NCBI RefSeq assembly: GCF_013778455.1
Contig: NZ_JACEHE010000003.1
Location: 1 to 64,000, forward strand
Source: Streptomyces himalayensis subsp. himalayensis
GTDB taxonomy: Bacteria; Actinomycetota; Actinomycetes; Streptomycetales; Streptomycetaceae
Direction: 5' to 3'
DNA: 64,000 bases
In this document: positions 52,027-59,794 of the stretch, one piece after another
How the letters are laid out: the number at the start of each line of letters is the position of its first letter
How positions within the stretch are numbered: the stretch's first letter is position 1
Made by a program: the position numbers and the translations under genes
Notes under the pieces: model-generated
What the model saw: the letters and a program-made list of their open reading frames with translations, nothing else
Databases searched by the model: none
What the model was told of the DNA's origin: nothing

Positions 52027-53163
52027 TCACGCCTCCGCGCGGTTCAGGGTGGAGATGAAGTCGATGGGCTGGGGCGAGGTGCCGTCCAGCGCCAAGTCCG
52101 CCGCGATGTCGCCGAAGGCGGGCGAGAGCTTGAAGCCGTGGCCGGAGAACCCGGCGAGCAGTACGACGTTGTCGTTGCCGGGCAGCGGGCCGACGAGCGG
52201 GCGGCTGCTTTCGGTGTAGCCCTCCATGTAGACGGACAGCCGGGTCGGGTCGGGGTTCAGGTCCGGCATGTAGCGGCTGATGAGGTCGGTGAAGATCTCC
52301 AGCTCCTCCGGCTGTACGTTCCGGTCCAGCTGGTTGGGGTCGCCGGCCGGGCGGTGCAGGGCGCGGGAGAGGCCGAGCTTGACGGAGATGCCGTCCGGGG
52401 AGGGCAGTCCGTAGCAGTGGGTGGGGGCCGTACGGATGAAGGCTGGGCGCTCCTCGCCGAACCAGGCGTCGGAAGTGGGCACGTACCAGGCGCTGACGAG
52501 CCGACGGATGTCCACCTCCCACGGCAGGTCGGGCAGCAGGTCGTTGACCCAGGGGCCGGGGGTGACGACGGCCGTGTCGAAGTGTTCGCTGCCGGCGTCG
52601 GTGCGGATCTCCACGCCGTTCGCGACGGGGACGATCTCGCGGACCGTGGTGTAGCGGTGGATGACGCCGCCCAGCTGCTCTGCGCGGCGGGCGGCGGTCT
52701 GGATCGTCAGTTCGGGCCGGATGAAGCCCGCACGGCGGTCGAGCACGGCCGCGTCACCGTCCTCGATCCGGTACTGCGGGAAGCGCTTGGCGAGCAGTTC
52801 GGCGTCGAGCACCTCGTGGTCGAGCCCGTGCTCGGCGATGGACTGCAGGACGGTCGCCATCTGCTGGTGCTCGGTCGGTCCCATCAGCAGGCACCCGGTC
52901 AGGCGGCGCAGCTCGCGGCCCGTCTCCTGCTGCAGCCGTCCCCAGAGGCCGTCGGCGTGCTGGAGCAGCGGTACGTACCGGGAATCCTCGAAGTGCGCGC
53001 TGCGGAAGATCCGGGTCTCACCGCCGGCGGCACTGCGGTCGTGGCCCGGAGCGAACCGGTCGTACCCGACGACCTCGGCGCCGCGGGCCGCCAGCCGCCA
53101 GGCGGCCTGGCTGCCCATCGTTCCGACGCCGACGACGGCGACGCGCTTCCTGGCAGCTGACAC
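52027..53163 (-). CDS. FAD-dependent oxidase (sarcosine/N-methyltryptophan oxidase family)
   Basis: The 378-residue protein has VAVVGVGTMGSQAAWRLAARG for FAD binding and LLAGFSGHGFKLSPAFGDIA near the C-terminus, as in monomeric sarcosine oxidase. The region where that family has the Cys that binds FAD covalently reads VYMEGYTESSRP, without Cys, so the flavin is probably not attached there. It is the first gene of the minus-strand amine cluster, with AAAGGAAA before the GTG at 53163, and is divergent from the first IclR gene. Confidence 0.8.
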   Translation of the reverse strand: MSAARKRVAVVGVGTMGSQAAWRLAARGAEVVGYDRFAPGHDRSAAGGETRIFRSAHFEDSRYVPLLQHADGLWGRLQQETGRELRRLTGCLLMGPTEHQQMATVLQSIAEHGLDHEVLDAELLAKRFPQYRIEDGDAAVLDRRAGFIRPELTIQTAARRAEQLGGVIHRYTTVREIVPVANGVEIRTDAGSEHFDTAVVTPGPWVNDLLPDLPWEVDIRRLVSAWYVPTSDAWFGEERPAFIRTAPTHCYGLPSPDGISVKLGLSRALHRPAGDPNQLDRNVQPEELEIFTDLISRYMPDLNPDPTRLSVYMEGYTESSRPLVGPLPGNDNVVLLAGFSGHGFKLSPAFGDIAADLALDGTSPQPIDFISTLNRAEA

Positions 53164-53325
53164 AGGACTTTCCTTTCGTATCGCCGAGGCGCATGCTGGG
53201 CGCCCGACGTGAGGCTGATCGATTCGAGGCGGTTTGGACGGGGGCCGGGCCCTTTCTTCGGGCCATCGGCTAGCAGCCGCCGTGCCTCCCGGTGCCGGCC
53301 CACTTCCTCGCGTCTTCGCTTGGGC

Positions 53326-53364
53326 CGTGCCACATCGTGGAACGCTGTGCTAGAATCTGGCACG
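53326..53364 (+). promoter_or_regulatory. Promoter/operator palindrome of iclR copy 1
   Basis: CGTGCCA (53326-53332) and TGGCACG (53358-53364) form an inverted repeat enclosing a TAGAAT -10-like hexamer (53351-53356). The block recurs before the second IclR gene. A repressor bound here would cover the promoter, which suggests autoregulation and perhaps control of the divergent oxidase gene. Confidence 0.65.
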
Positions 53365-53438
53365 AGAATGTCAGCGGCTCGTTGGGGAGTCAAGAGGGTG
53401 TCCATCAGAAATTCTGAGGATTAACAGGGGGAAATCGG

Positions 53439-54191
53439 ATGGAAATGAAGAGCGTGACCAGGTCGTTGCGCATCCTGGAGGCGGTCGCCCAGCATCAGCC
53501 GGTCACCGTCGGGGAGTTGACGAAGCTCTTCGGCCTCCCGAAGTCGACCGTGCAGCGCACCCTGGTCACTTTGGCCGAGGCGGGCTGGCTGCGCGCGAAC
53601 CGCAGCGACACCACGCGCTGGGAGATCGGCGCCCGGGTGCTGGCCGTGCGACCCGCCGCCCTGCAGGGTTCCAGCCTGTTCGCCGCCGCCCGCGAACCCA
53701 TGATCCGGCTCCGGGACAGAGTGAACGAGACCATCCACCTGGCGGTGCCCGACGCACTGCAGTGCATGGTCGTCGTCGACCGCGTCGACTCCGACCACGC
53801 CGTACGGACCTTCCACAACGTCGGCGACACCTCTCCGCTGCACGCCACCGCCGTGGGGCGCGCGATCCTCTCGCAGCTCCCGAAGCGGGACGTCGAGGAA
53901 CTCATCGCCCAGGGCTTGGAGCGCTTCAGCGACACGACCCCCGCCGACCCCGACGAACTGCGCGCCGAGCTGGACCGGATCCGCACCGACGGCTACGCGA
54001 TCAACCGGAACCAGTACCGGCCGGGCGTCTGCGCCCTCGCCGCGCCCGTGCTCGACGAGAGCGGGACACCGCTGGCCGCCGTGGCCATCTCGATGCCCGA
54101 CTCCCGCTACGACGAGGACCGGGCGCCCGAGTGGGGCGGCCTCGTCGCCGACACGGCAGCGGAGATCACCGGGCGCCTGCTGGGCGCCTGA
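53439..54191 (+). CDS. IclR-family regulator, copy 1
   Basis: The 250-residue regulator has the IclR winged helix (SVTRSLRILEAVAQHQPVTV, LTKLFGLPKSTVQRTLVTL) and the GAF-like effector domain ending DTAAEITGRLLG. AGGGGG lies eight bases before ATG 53439. Its first 110 or so residues are nearly identical to copy 2, while the effector half has drifted. It is divergent from the amine cluster at 53163, which it probably controls. Confidence 0.9.
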   Translation: MEMKSVTRSLRILEAVAQHQPVTVGELTKLFGLPKSTVQRTLVTLAEAGWLRANRSDTTRWEIGARVLAVRPAALQGSSLFAAAREPMIRLRDRVNETIHLAVPDALQCMVVVDRVDSDHAVRTFHNVGDTSPLHATAVGRAILSQLPKRDVEELIAQGLERFSDTTPADPDELRAELDRIRTDGYAINRNQYRPGVCALAAPVLDESGTPLAAVAISMPDSRYDEDRAPEWGGLVADTAAEITGRLLGA

Positions 54192-54226
54192 ACGGAAGGC
54201 GGCACGGCCCACGAGGGCCCCGGACC

Positions 54227-54331
54227 GGCAGGGGCCGGCTCGCACGCGTCGGAGCGTGCGGGTCGGCCCTTGCCGCATGTCAGGGCAGCCGTCGCCCTGG
54301 GCCCGGCCAGGGGAGGTGCCGGGCCCAGGGC
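54227..54331 (+). terminator. Two strong hairpins between the iclR copies
   Basis: Hairpin 1 pairs 54227-54247 with 54254-54274 over 21 positions with three G-U-type mismatches. Hairpin 2 pairs 54294-54307 (GCCCTGGGCCCGGC) with 54318-54331 perfectly over 14. They end the first IclR transcript, so the second copy depends on its own promoter at 54422. Confidence 0.8.
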
Positions 54332-54421
54332 GGCCGCCCCGCGCGGCGCGGCGGGGAGCGGGCAGGGCGCTCCCGCCGTTCATCGCCACGAAGGTCATCG
54401 GATCCACTCCACTCCGCGCTT

Positions 54422-54460
54422 CATGCCATATTGTGGAACGCCGTGCTAGAATCTGGCATG
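54422..54460 (+). promoter_or_regulatory. Promoter/operator palindrome of iclR copy 2
   Basis: CATGCCA (54422-54428) and TGGCATG (54454-54460) enclose TAGAAT (54447-54452) with exactly the spacing seen at 53326. Relative to copy 1, both arms have changed at the matching position (G to A on the left, C to T on the right), keeping the dyad intact. Confidence 0.68.
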
Positions 54461-54533
54461 CATCATGCCCATGGCTCCGGGAAGGGAGTCAAGGGGTGAG
54501 CACGACGAAGACACGCGAGTGATGGGGGCCCGG

Positions 54534-55283
54534 ATGGAAATGAAGAGCGTCACCAGGTCACTTCGCATCCTGGAGGCGGTCGCCCAGCATCAGCCCGTGA
54601 CCGTGGGGGAGCTGACGAAGCTGTTCGGCCTGCCCAAATCGACCGTGCAGCGAACCCTGGTCACGCTCAACGAGGCGGGCTGGCTCCGGGCGAACCGCAA
54701 GGACACCACCCGCTGGGAGATCGGCGCCCGCGTCCTCGCCGTACGACCCGCCGCCCTCCAGGGCTCCAGCCTGTTCGCCGCCGCCCGCGAGCCCATGATC
54801 CGGCTCCGCGACGCGCTGAACGAGACCATCCACCTGTCGGTGCCCGACGCACTGCACAGCATGGTCGTCGTCGACCGCGTCGACTGCGACCACGCCGTAC
54901 GGACCTTCCACGCCATCGGCGACACCTCACCCCTGCACGCCACGGCCACCGGGCACGCGGTCCTCGCCCATCTGCCGAAGTCCGAGGTCGACGAGTTCGC
55001 GACGGGCACGCTCGAGGGGTACGGCGAGGAGACCATCACCGACCCGAAGGAGCTGCGCACGGAGCTCCGCCGGGTCAGGGAGCGTGGCTACGCCGTCAAC
55101 CACAACCAGTACCTCCAGGGTGTCTGTGCCATCGCGGCACCTGTCCTGGACGGTGACGGCGTGCCGCTGGCCGCCGTGGCCGTCTCCCTGCCCGACTCAC
55201 GCTTCGAGCCCGGCAGGCTGGCCGAGCTGGGCCAAGTGGTGACCGACACCGCGGCGGAGATCACCGCCCGCCACCTGCGCTGA
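54534..55283 (+). CDS. IclR-family regulator, copy 2
   Basis: The 249-residue protein is a tandem paralogue of copy 1. The helix-turn-helix is the same except for a few residues, but the effector domain differs (RTELRRVRERGYAVNHNQYL versus AELDRIRTDGYAINRNQYR), so it may sense another ligand at the same DNA sites. The start was set at ATG 54534 by alignment with copy 1; GTG or ATG codons 4-5 codons upstream are alternatives. It converges with the gab operon. Confidence 0.88.
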   Translation: MEMKSVTRSLRILEAVAQHQPVTVGELTKLFGLPKSTVQRTLVTLNEAGWLRANRKDTTRWEIGARVLAVRPAALQGSSLFAAAREPMIRLRDALNETIHLSVPDALHSMVVVDRVDCDHAVRTFHAIGDTSPLHATATGHAVLAHLPKSEVDEFATGTLEGYGEETITDPKELRTELRRVRERGYAVNHNQYLQGVCAIAAPVLDGDGVPLAAVAVSLPDSRFEPGRLAELGQVVTDTAAEITARHLR

Positions 55284-55368
55284 GTACGGCCGCTCCCCGC
55301 TCCGCCTCGGAAGCCGCCGTCCGCAGGGCGAGGGCGGGCCCGCCGCCTGTGCGGCGAGGCCAACCCAC

Positions 55369-55409
55369 CCCCGTGCCCGGCCAGGAGGACGGAGCGGCCG
55401 GGCACGGGG
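55369..55409. terminator. Bidirectional terminator between iclR copy 2 and gabD
   Basis: CCCCGTGCCCGGCC (55369-55382) pairs perfectly with GGCCGGGCACGGGG (55396-55409) around a 13-base loop, between two convergent genes. Confidence 0.85.
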
Positions 55410-55454
55410 TGGCCCGCGGTGCGCGATGGGGCGTATGTCAGGGCAGGACCGCCC

Positions 55455-56894
55455 TCATCGCACAGGCACCGCGAGGTACTGGTACTCCAGGAACTCCTCG
55501 ATCCCGACCCGGCCGCCCTCGCGGCCCAGCCCCGACTGCTTGACGCCGCCGAAGGGGGCGGCCGGGTTGGAGACGAGGCCGGTGTTGAGGCCGACCATGC
55601 CGACCTCCAGGCGTTCGCTGACGCGCAGCGCTCGGTCGAGGCCCTCGGTGAAGACGTAGCCGACGAGGCCCCAGGGCGTGTCGTTGGCCCGGCGTATCAC
55701 CTCTACCTCGTCGTCGAAGGTGAGGATCGCCGCGACCGGGCCGAAGATCTCCGTGTCCATCAGGCGGCTGTCCGGGGCGACGTCCGTGAGTACGGTCGGC
55801 GGGTAGAAGCAGCCCGGGCCTTCGGGCGTACGGCCGCCGACGAGTACCCGGGCGCCGCGCTCCACCGCGTCGGCCACCAGTTCCTCGACCTTGCCCCGTC
55901 CGGTCCTGTCGATCAGCGGGCCGACGTCGACGCCGTCCCGGGTGCCGGGGCCCACGACCAGCGCGCCCATGCGCTCGGCCAGGCGCCGCCCGAACTCCTC
56001 CACCACGGAGCTGTGGACGAAGAAGCGGTTGGCGGCGGTGCACGCCTCGCCCATGTTGCGCATCTTGGCGACCATCGCGCCGTCTACCGCCTTGTCCAGG
56101 TCGGCGTCCTCGAAGACGATGAACGGCGCGTTCCCGCCCAGCTCCATCGAGGTCCGCACGACCGCCTCCGCGCTCTGGGCGAGCAGCAGGCGTCCGACGT
56201 TGGTGGAGCCGGTGAAGGAGAGCTTGCGAATCCGCCCGCCGCGCAGGAGCGGTTCGCACACCTCCCCCGCACGGGAGGTGGTGACGACGTTGAGCACGCC
56301 GTCCGGCAGCCCGGCCTCCTTCAGGATCGCGGCGAGGGCCAGGCTGGAGAGGGGAGTCTGCGGGGCGGGCTTGAGAATCATCGTGCAGCCCGCCGCGATG
56401 GCCGGGCCGATCTTGCGGGTGCCCATGGCCAGCGGGAAGTTCCACGGGGTGATCAGCAGGCAGGGGCCGACCGGCCGGCGGGAGAGCAGCATGCGGTTGC
56501 GGCCGTCGGGCAGGACGCCGTTGCCGCCCTCGATGCGGACGGCCTCCTCGGAGAACCAGCGGAAGAACTCGGCCGCGTACGCCACCTCTCCCCTGGCCTC
56601 GGCCAGGGGCTTGCCCATCTCGGCCGTCATCAGGTGGGCCAGCTCGTCGGTGCGCTCGACGATGATCTCGTAGGCCCGGCGCAGGATCTCGCTGCGGACC
56701 CGGGGCGCCGTACGGGCCCACTCCTCCTGCGCCCGGACGGCCGCCTCCTCGGCGCGCTGGGCGTCCTTGGCGCCCGCGTCGGCGACATGGCAGAGGATCT
56801 CACCGGTCGCGGGGTCGTCGACGGGCATGGTGGCGCCGTCCGCGGCGTCCACCCAGGCCCCGCCGATGAACAACTGCGTGGGTGTGTCGGTCAT
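55455..56894 (-). CDS. gabD: Succinate-semialdehyde dehydrogenase
   Basis: The 479-residue ALDH has ITPWNFPLAMGTRKIGPA, ELGGNAPFIVF with the base Glu and GEACTAANR with the catalytic Cys, and ends FGGVKQSGLGREGG. This matches GabD/SSADH enzymes, which oxidise succinate semialdehyde to succinate. The ATG overlaps the upstream FAD/Fe-S gene by four bases, and gabT lies beyond it, so the assignment is supported by context. Confidence 0.87.
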   Translation of the reverse strand: MTDTPTQLFIGGAWVDAADGATMPVDDPATGEILCHVADAGAKDAQRAEEAAVRAQEEWARTAPRVRSEILRRAYEIIVERTDELAHLMTAEMGKPLAEARGEVAYAAEFFRWFSEEAVRIEGGNGVLPDGRNRMLLSRRPVGPCLLITPWNFPLAMGTRKIGPAIAAGCTMILKPAPQTPLSSLALAAILKEAGLPDGVLNVVTTSRAGEVCEPLLRGGRIRKLSFTGSTNVGRLLLAQSAEAVVRTSMELGGNAPFIVFEDADLDKAVDGAMVAKMRNMGEACTAANRFFVHSSVVEEFGRRLAERMGALVVGPGTRDGVDVGPLIDRTGRGKVEELVADAVERGARVLVGGRTPEGPGCFYPPTVLTDVAPDSRLMDTEIFGPVAAILTFDDEVEVIRRANDTPWGLVGYVFTEGLDRALRVSERLEVGMVGLNTGLVSNPAAPFGGVKQSGLGREGGRVGIEEFLEYQYLAVPVR

Positions 56895-59794
56895 GAGGTT
56901 CCTCCTGGTCGAGCGGCTTGATCGGCGGTGGGGTCGAGCAGTTCCGCGAGGTGCAGGGCGCGGATGCCCCGGTCACCGGCGAGGTGGTCGATCTGGGTGG
57001 CGCAGCTGAAGCCGTCGGCCACGACGACCGTCGGCGTGTCCTGGTCGATGTCGTCGAGACGTGGCTTGAGGGCCAGGTCGGCGACGGCCATCGAGGTGTC
57101 GTAGTGCTGCTCCTCGAAGCCGAAGTTCCCGGCGAGTCCGCAGCAGCCCTCCGCCTCGTCGACCTTCTCTACGCCGAGGCGGCCGAGCAGGTCGCGGGGG
57201 TGGCGGCCCTTGAAGGTGGCGTATTCGTGGCAGTGGGTCTGCAGGACGACCTGGTCCGGCAGCTTCGGCGGGGTCCAGTCCGGCGCGGCCAGGTCGGTCA
57301 GGGCGCCGGTGAAGGTGTGGACGCGGGCCGCGACGCGCCGGGCGGCGTCGGTGTCGAGCAGTTCGGGCACGTCACGCTTGAGGGCGGCGGCGCAGCTGGG
57401 TTCGGCCACGACGATGGGCCGGTCGTCGCCGTTGTCCAGGTGGGCGACCGTACGGGCCATGATGCGGCGCGCGGTGGACAGTTGCCCGGTACTGACCCAG
57501 GTCAGGCCGCAGCACAGGCCGTCCTCGGCGGTGCAGGGGATGCCGGCGTCGGCGAGCACGCGGCTCGCGGCGCCCGCCACCTCGGGGCGGAAGGCCCGGG
57601 TGAAGCTGTCGACGAAGAGCAGGGCCTTCGCCGGTTCATCCGTCTTCGCCGACCGCAGGACCTTGCGCAGGGCGCGCCGGGAGGCGAAGGCCGGTATCCG
57701 GCGCTTCGTGGTCACGCCGCCGAGACGGGCGAGCAGCGTGCCGACCGGTCCGCGCAGCAGCGCGTTGAGCGGGCGGGCGGCGAATCCGGCGAGGGCCGAG
57801 GTCAGCGGCAGCCAGCCCAGCGAGTAGTGGGAGCGGGGCCGGATTCTGCCCTTGTAGTGCTGGTGCAGGAACTCCGCCTTGTACGTGGCCATGTCGACGC
57901 CGACGGGGCAGTCGCTGGAGCACGCCTTGCAGGACAGGCACAGGTCGAGGGCGTCGCGCACCTCTGTCGAGCGCCAGCCGTCCTGGACCGTCCTGCCGCG
58001 CACCATCTCCTGGAGCATCCGGGCCCGGCCTCGGGTGGAGGCGTTCTCCTCGCCGGTGGCCCGGTAGCTGGGACACATCACGCCGCCAGCGTCGCTGCGG
58101 CAGCGGCCGACGCCGACACAACGGCGGACCGCGCCCGCGAAGCCGTCCTCGTCGTGCGGGAAGGAGAAGAGGGTCTCCACGGGCACGACATCGGAGGGCG
58201 TGTGCAGCGCGAGATCGGCGTCGAGCGGGGCCGGGGCCACGATGACGCCCGGGTTGAGCAGCCCTTCCGGGTCGAAGATCTCCTTGAAGGCGGCGAACGT
58301 CCGGATCATCCGGTGGCTGTACATGACCTCCAGCAGCTCACCGCGCGCCCGCCCGTCACCGTGCTCACCCGACAGCGAGCCGCCGTGCTCGACGACCAGG
58401 GCTGCGGCTTCGGCCAGGAAGCCGCGGGTCGCGGCCCGGCCGGCGTCCGTGGCGAGGTCGAAGTCGATGCGCACATGGACACAGCCCGCGCCGAAGTGGC
58501 CGTACAGCACCCCGGTCAGGCGGTGGGAGGCCAGCAGTATGCGGAAGTCCCGCAGGTAGGCGGCCAGGTTCTCGGGCGCGACGGCCGCGTCCTCCCAGCC
58601 GGGCCAGGACTCCACGCCGTCCACGAGGCGGGCGGCGAGGCCGGCCCCGTCCTCGCGGACCCGCCACAGCGAACGCCGCTCCGCAGGGGTCTGAACGACC
58701 CGCCCGCCGGTTATCCGGCCCTGCGCCTTGAGCACGTCGAGCAGTTCGGCGGCGCGGGCGTCGACCGACGCCTGGTCGTCGCCGTCGAGCTCGACGTACA
58801 GCCAGGCCCGCCCCTCGGGCAGCCCGGTCACGGAGTCCGGGCCGCGCCGGGCGCGCATGGTGGCGACGATCGCCTCGTCCATGCCCTCCACGGCGGTGGG
58901 GTTCCAGCGCAGGATCTCGGGGACGTCCTCGGCGGCGTCCACGACGTCGTCGTACCCGAGCGTCAGCAGCGTGGAAGCCTGTGCGGTCGCCACCAGGCGG
59001 ACCGTCGCGGCGGTGACGACCGCACAGGAGCCCTCGGTGCCCACCAGGGCGCGGGCCATGTCGAACCCGTGCTCGGGGAGCAGATGGTGCAGCTGGTAGC
59101 CGGAGACCTGACGCGGAACGCGGCCCAGCTCGGTGCGGATCGGCGCCAGGTTGGCGTCGATCAGGCGTCGTACGTCGGCTTCGAGCCGGGCGACACGCTG
59201 GACGGCGTCCGCGTCGGCCGGATCGGCGGCGCGCAGTCCGGTGCGGTCGGCGACGGCCCGTACGCCGTCTGCCGTCACGATCTCCAGGGCCTCGATGTGG
59301 CTGCTGGTGCGCCCGTGCCGCACCGACCGGTTGCCGCACGCGTCGTTGCCGATCATCCCGCCGAGGGTGCAGCGGCTGTGCGAGGAGGGGTCGGGGCCGA
59401 AGGTGAGCCCGTGCAGGGCGGACGCGCCGCGCAGCGTGTCCAGGATCACGCCGGCCTCGACCCGCGCGGTGCGGGCCAGCGGGTCGATGTCCAGGATCCG
59501 GTTCATGTACCGGGAGAAGTCCAGGACGACGCCCGGTCCGACCGCGTTGCCCGCCATGCTGGTACCGCCACCGCGCGCGGTGACGGGGACGCCCGTCTCC
59601 CGGCAGGCCCGCACCACCGCGACCACGTCGTCGGCGCTGCCGGGGAACACCACGGCCCTCGGCGGGACCCGGTAGTTGGAGGCGTCGTAGGCGTAGGGAC
59701 CGGTGGAGCCCGGGCCCGTCTCCACCCGCAGGCCGGGAGCGGTCTCGGTGAGCCGCGCGACCAGCGGCTCGAGGGCCGTGGTGGTGTCCGTCAT
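56891..59794 (-). CDS. FAD/Fe-S 2-hydroxyacid dehydrogenase (GlcD-GlpC fusion type)
   Basis: The 967-residue protein joins an FAD-binding type 4 domain (TARGGGTSMAGNAVGPG near 70, GMIGNDACGNRS) and its FAD-linked C-terminal domain to a [4Fe-4S] segment (CLSCKACSSDCPVG near 620) and CCG domains (CCGLTW, CHEYATF, CCGLAGN). This is the layout of YdiJ/D-2-hydroxyglutarate dehydrogenases, which pass electrons from a 2-hydroxyacid to a membrane carrier. The gene is locked between gabT and gabD by ATGA overlaps at both ends. Such a partner is unusual; it may recycle 2-oxoglutarate for the transaminase or treat a hydroxyacid side product. Confidence 0.85.
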   Translation of the reverse strand: MTDTTTALEPLVARLTETAPGLRVETGPGSTGPYAYDASNYRVPPRAVVFPGSADDVVAVVRACRETGVPVTARGGGTSMAGNAVGPGVVLDFSRYMNRILDIDPLARTARVEAGVILDTLRGASALHGLTFGPDPSSHSRCTLGGMIGNDACGNRSVRHGRTSSHIEALEIVTADGVRAVADRTGLRAADPADADAVQRVARLEADVRRLIDANLAPIRTELGRVPRQVSGYQLHHLLPEHGFDMARALVGTEGSCAVVTAATVRLVATAQASTLLTLGYDDVVDAAEDVPEILRWNPTAVEGMDEAIVATMRARRGPDSVTGLPEGRAWLYVELDGDDQASVDARAAELLDVLKAQGRITGGRVVQTPAERRSLWRVREDGAGLAARLVDGVESWPGWEDAAVAPENLAAYLRDFRILLASHRLTGVLYGHFGAGCVHVRIDFDLATDAGRAATRGFLAEAAALVVEHGGSLSGEHGDGRARGELLEVMYSHRMIRTFAAFKEIFDPEGLLNPGVIVAPAPLDADLALHTPSDVVPVETLFSFPHDEDGFAGAVRRCVGVGRCRSDAGGVMCPSYRATGEENASTRGRARMLQEMVRGRTVQDGWRSTEVRDALDLCLSCKACSSDCPVGVDMATYKAEFLHQHYKGRIRPRSHYSLGWLPLTSALAGFAARPLNALLRGPVGTLLARLGGVTTKRRIPAFASRRALRKVLRSAKTDEPAKALLFVDSFTRAFRPEVAGAASRVLADAGIPCTAEDGLCCGLTWVSTGQLSTARRIMARTVAHLDNGDDRPIVVAEPSCAAALKRDVPELLDTDAARRVAARVHTFTGALTDLAAPDWTPPKLPDQVVLQTHCHEYATFKGRHPRDLLGRLGVEKVDEAEGCCGLAGNFGFEEQHYDTSMAVADLALKPRLDDIDQDTPTVVVADGFSCATQIDHLAGDRGIRALHLAELLDPTADQAARPGGTS

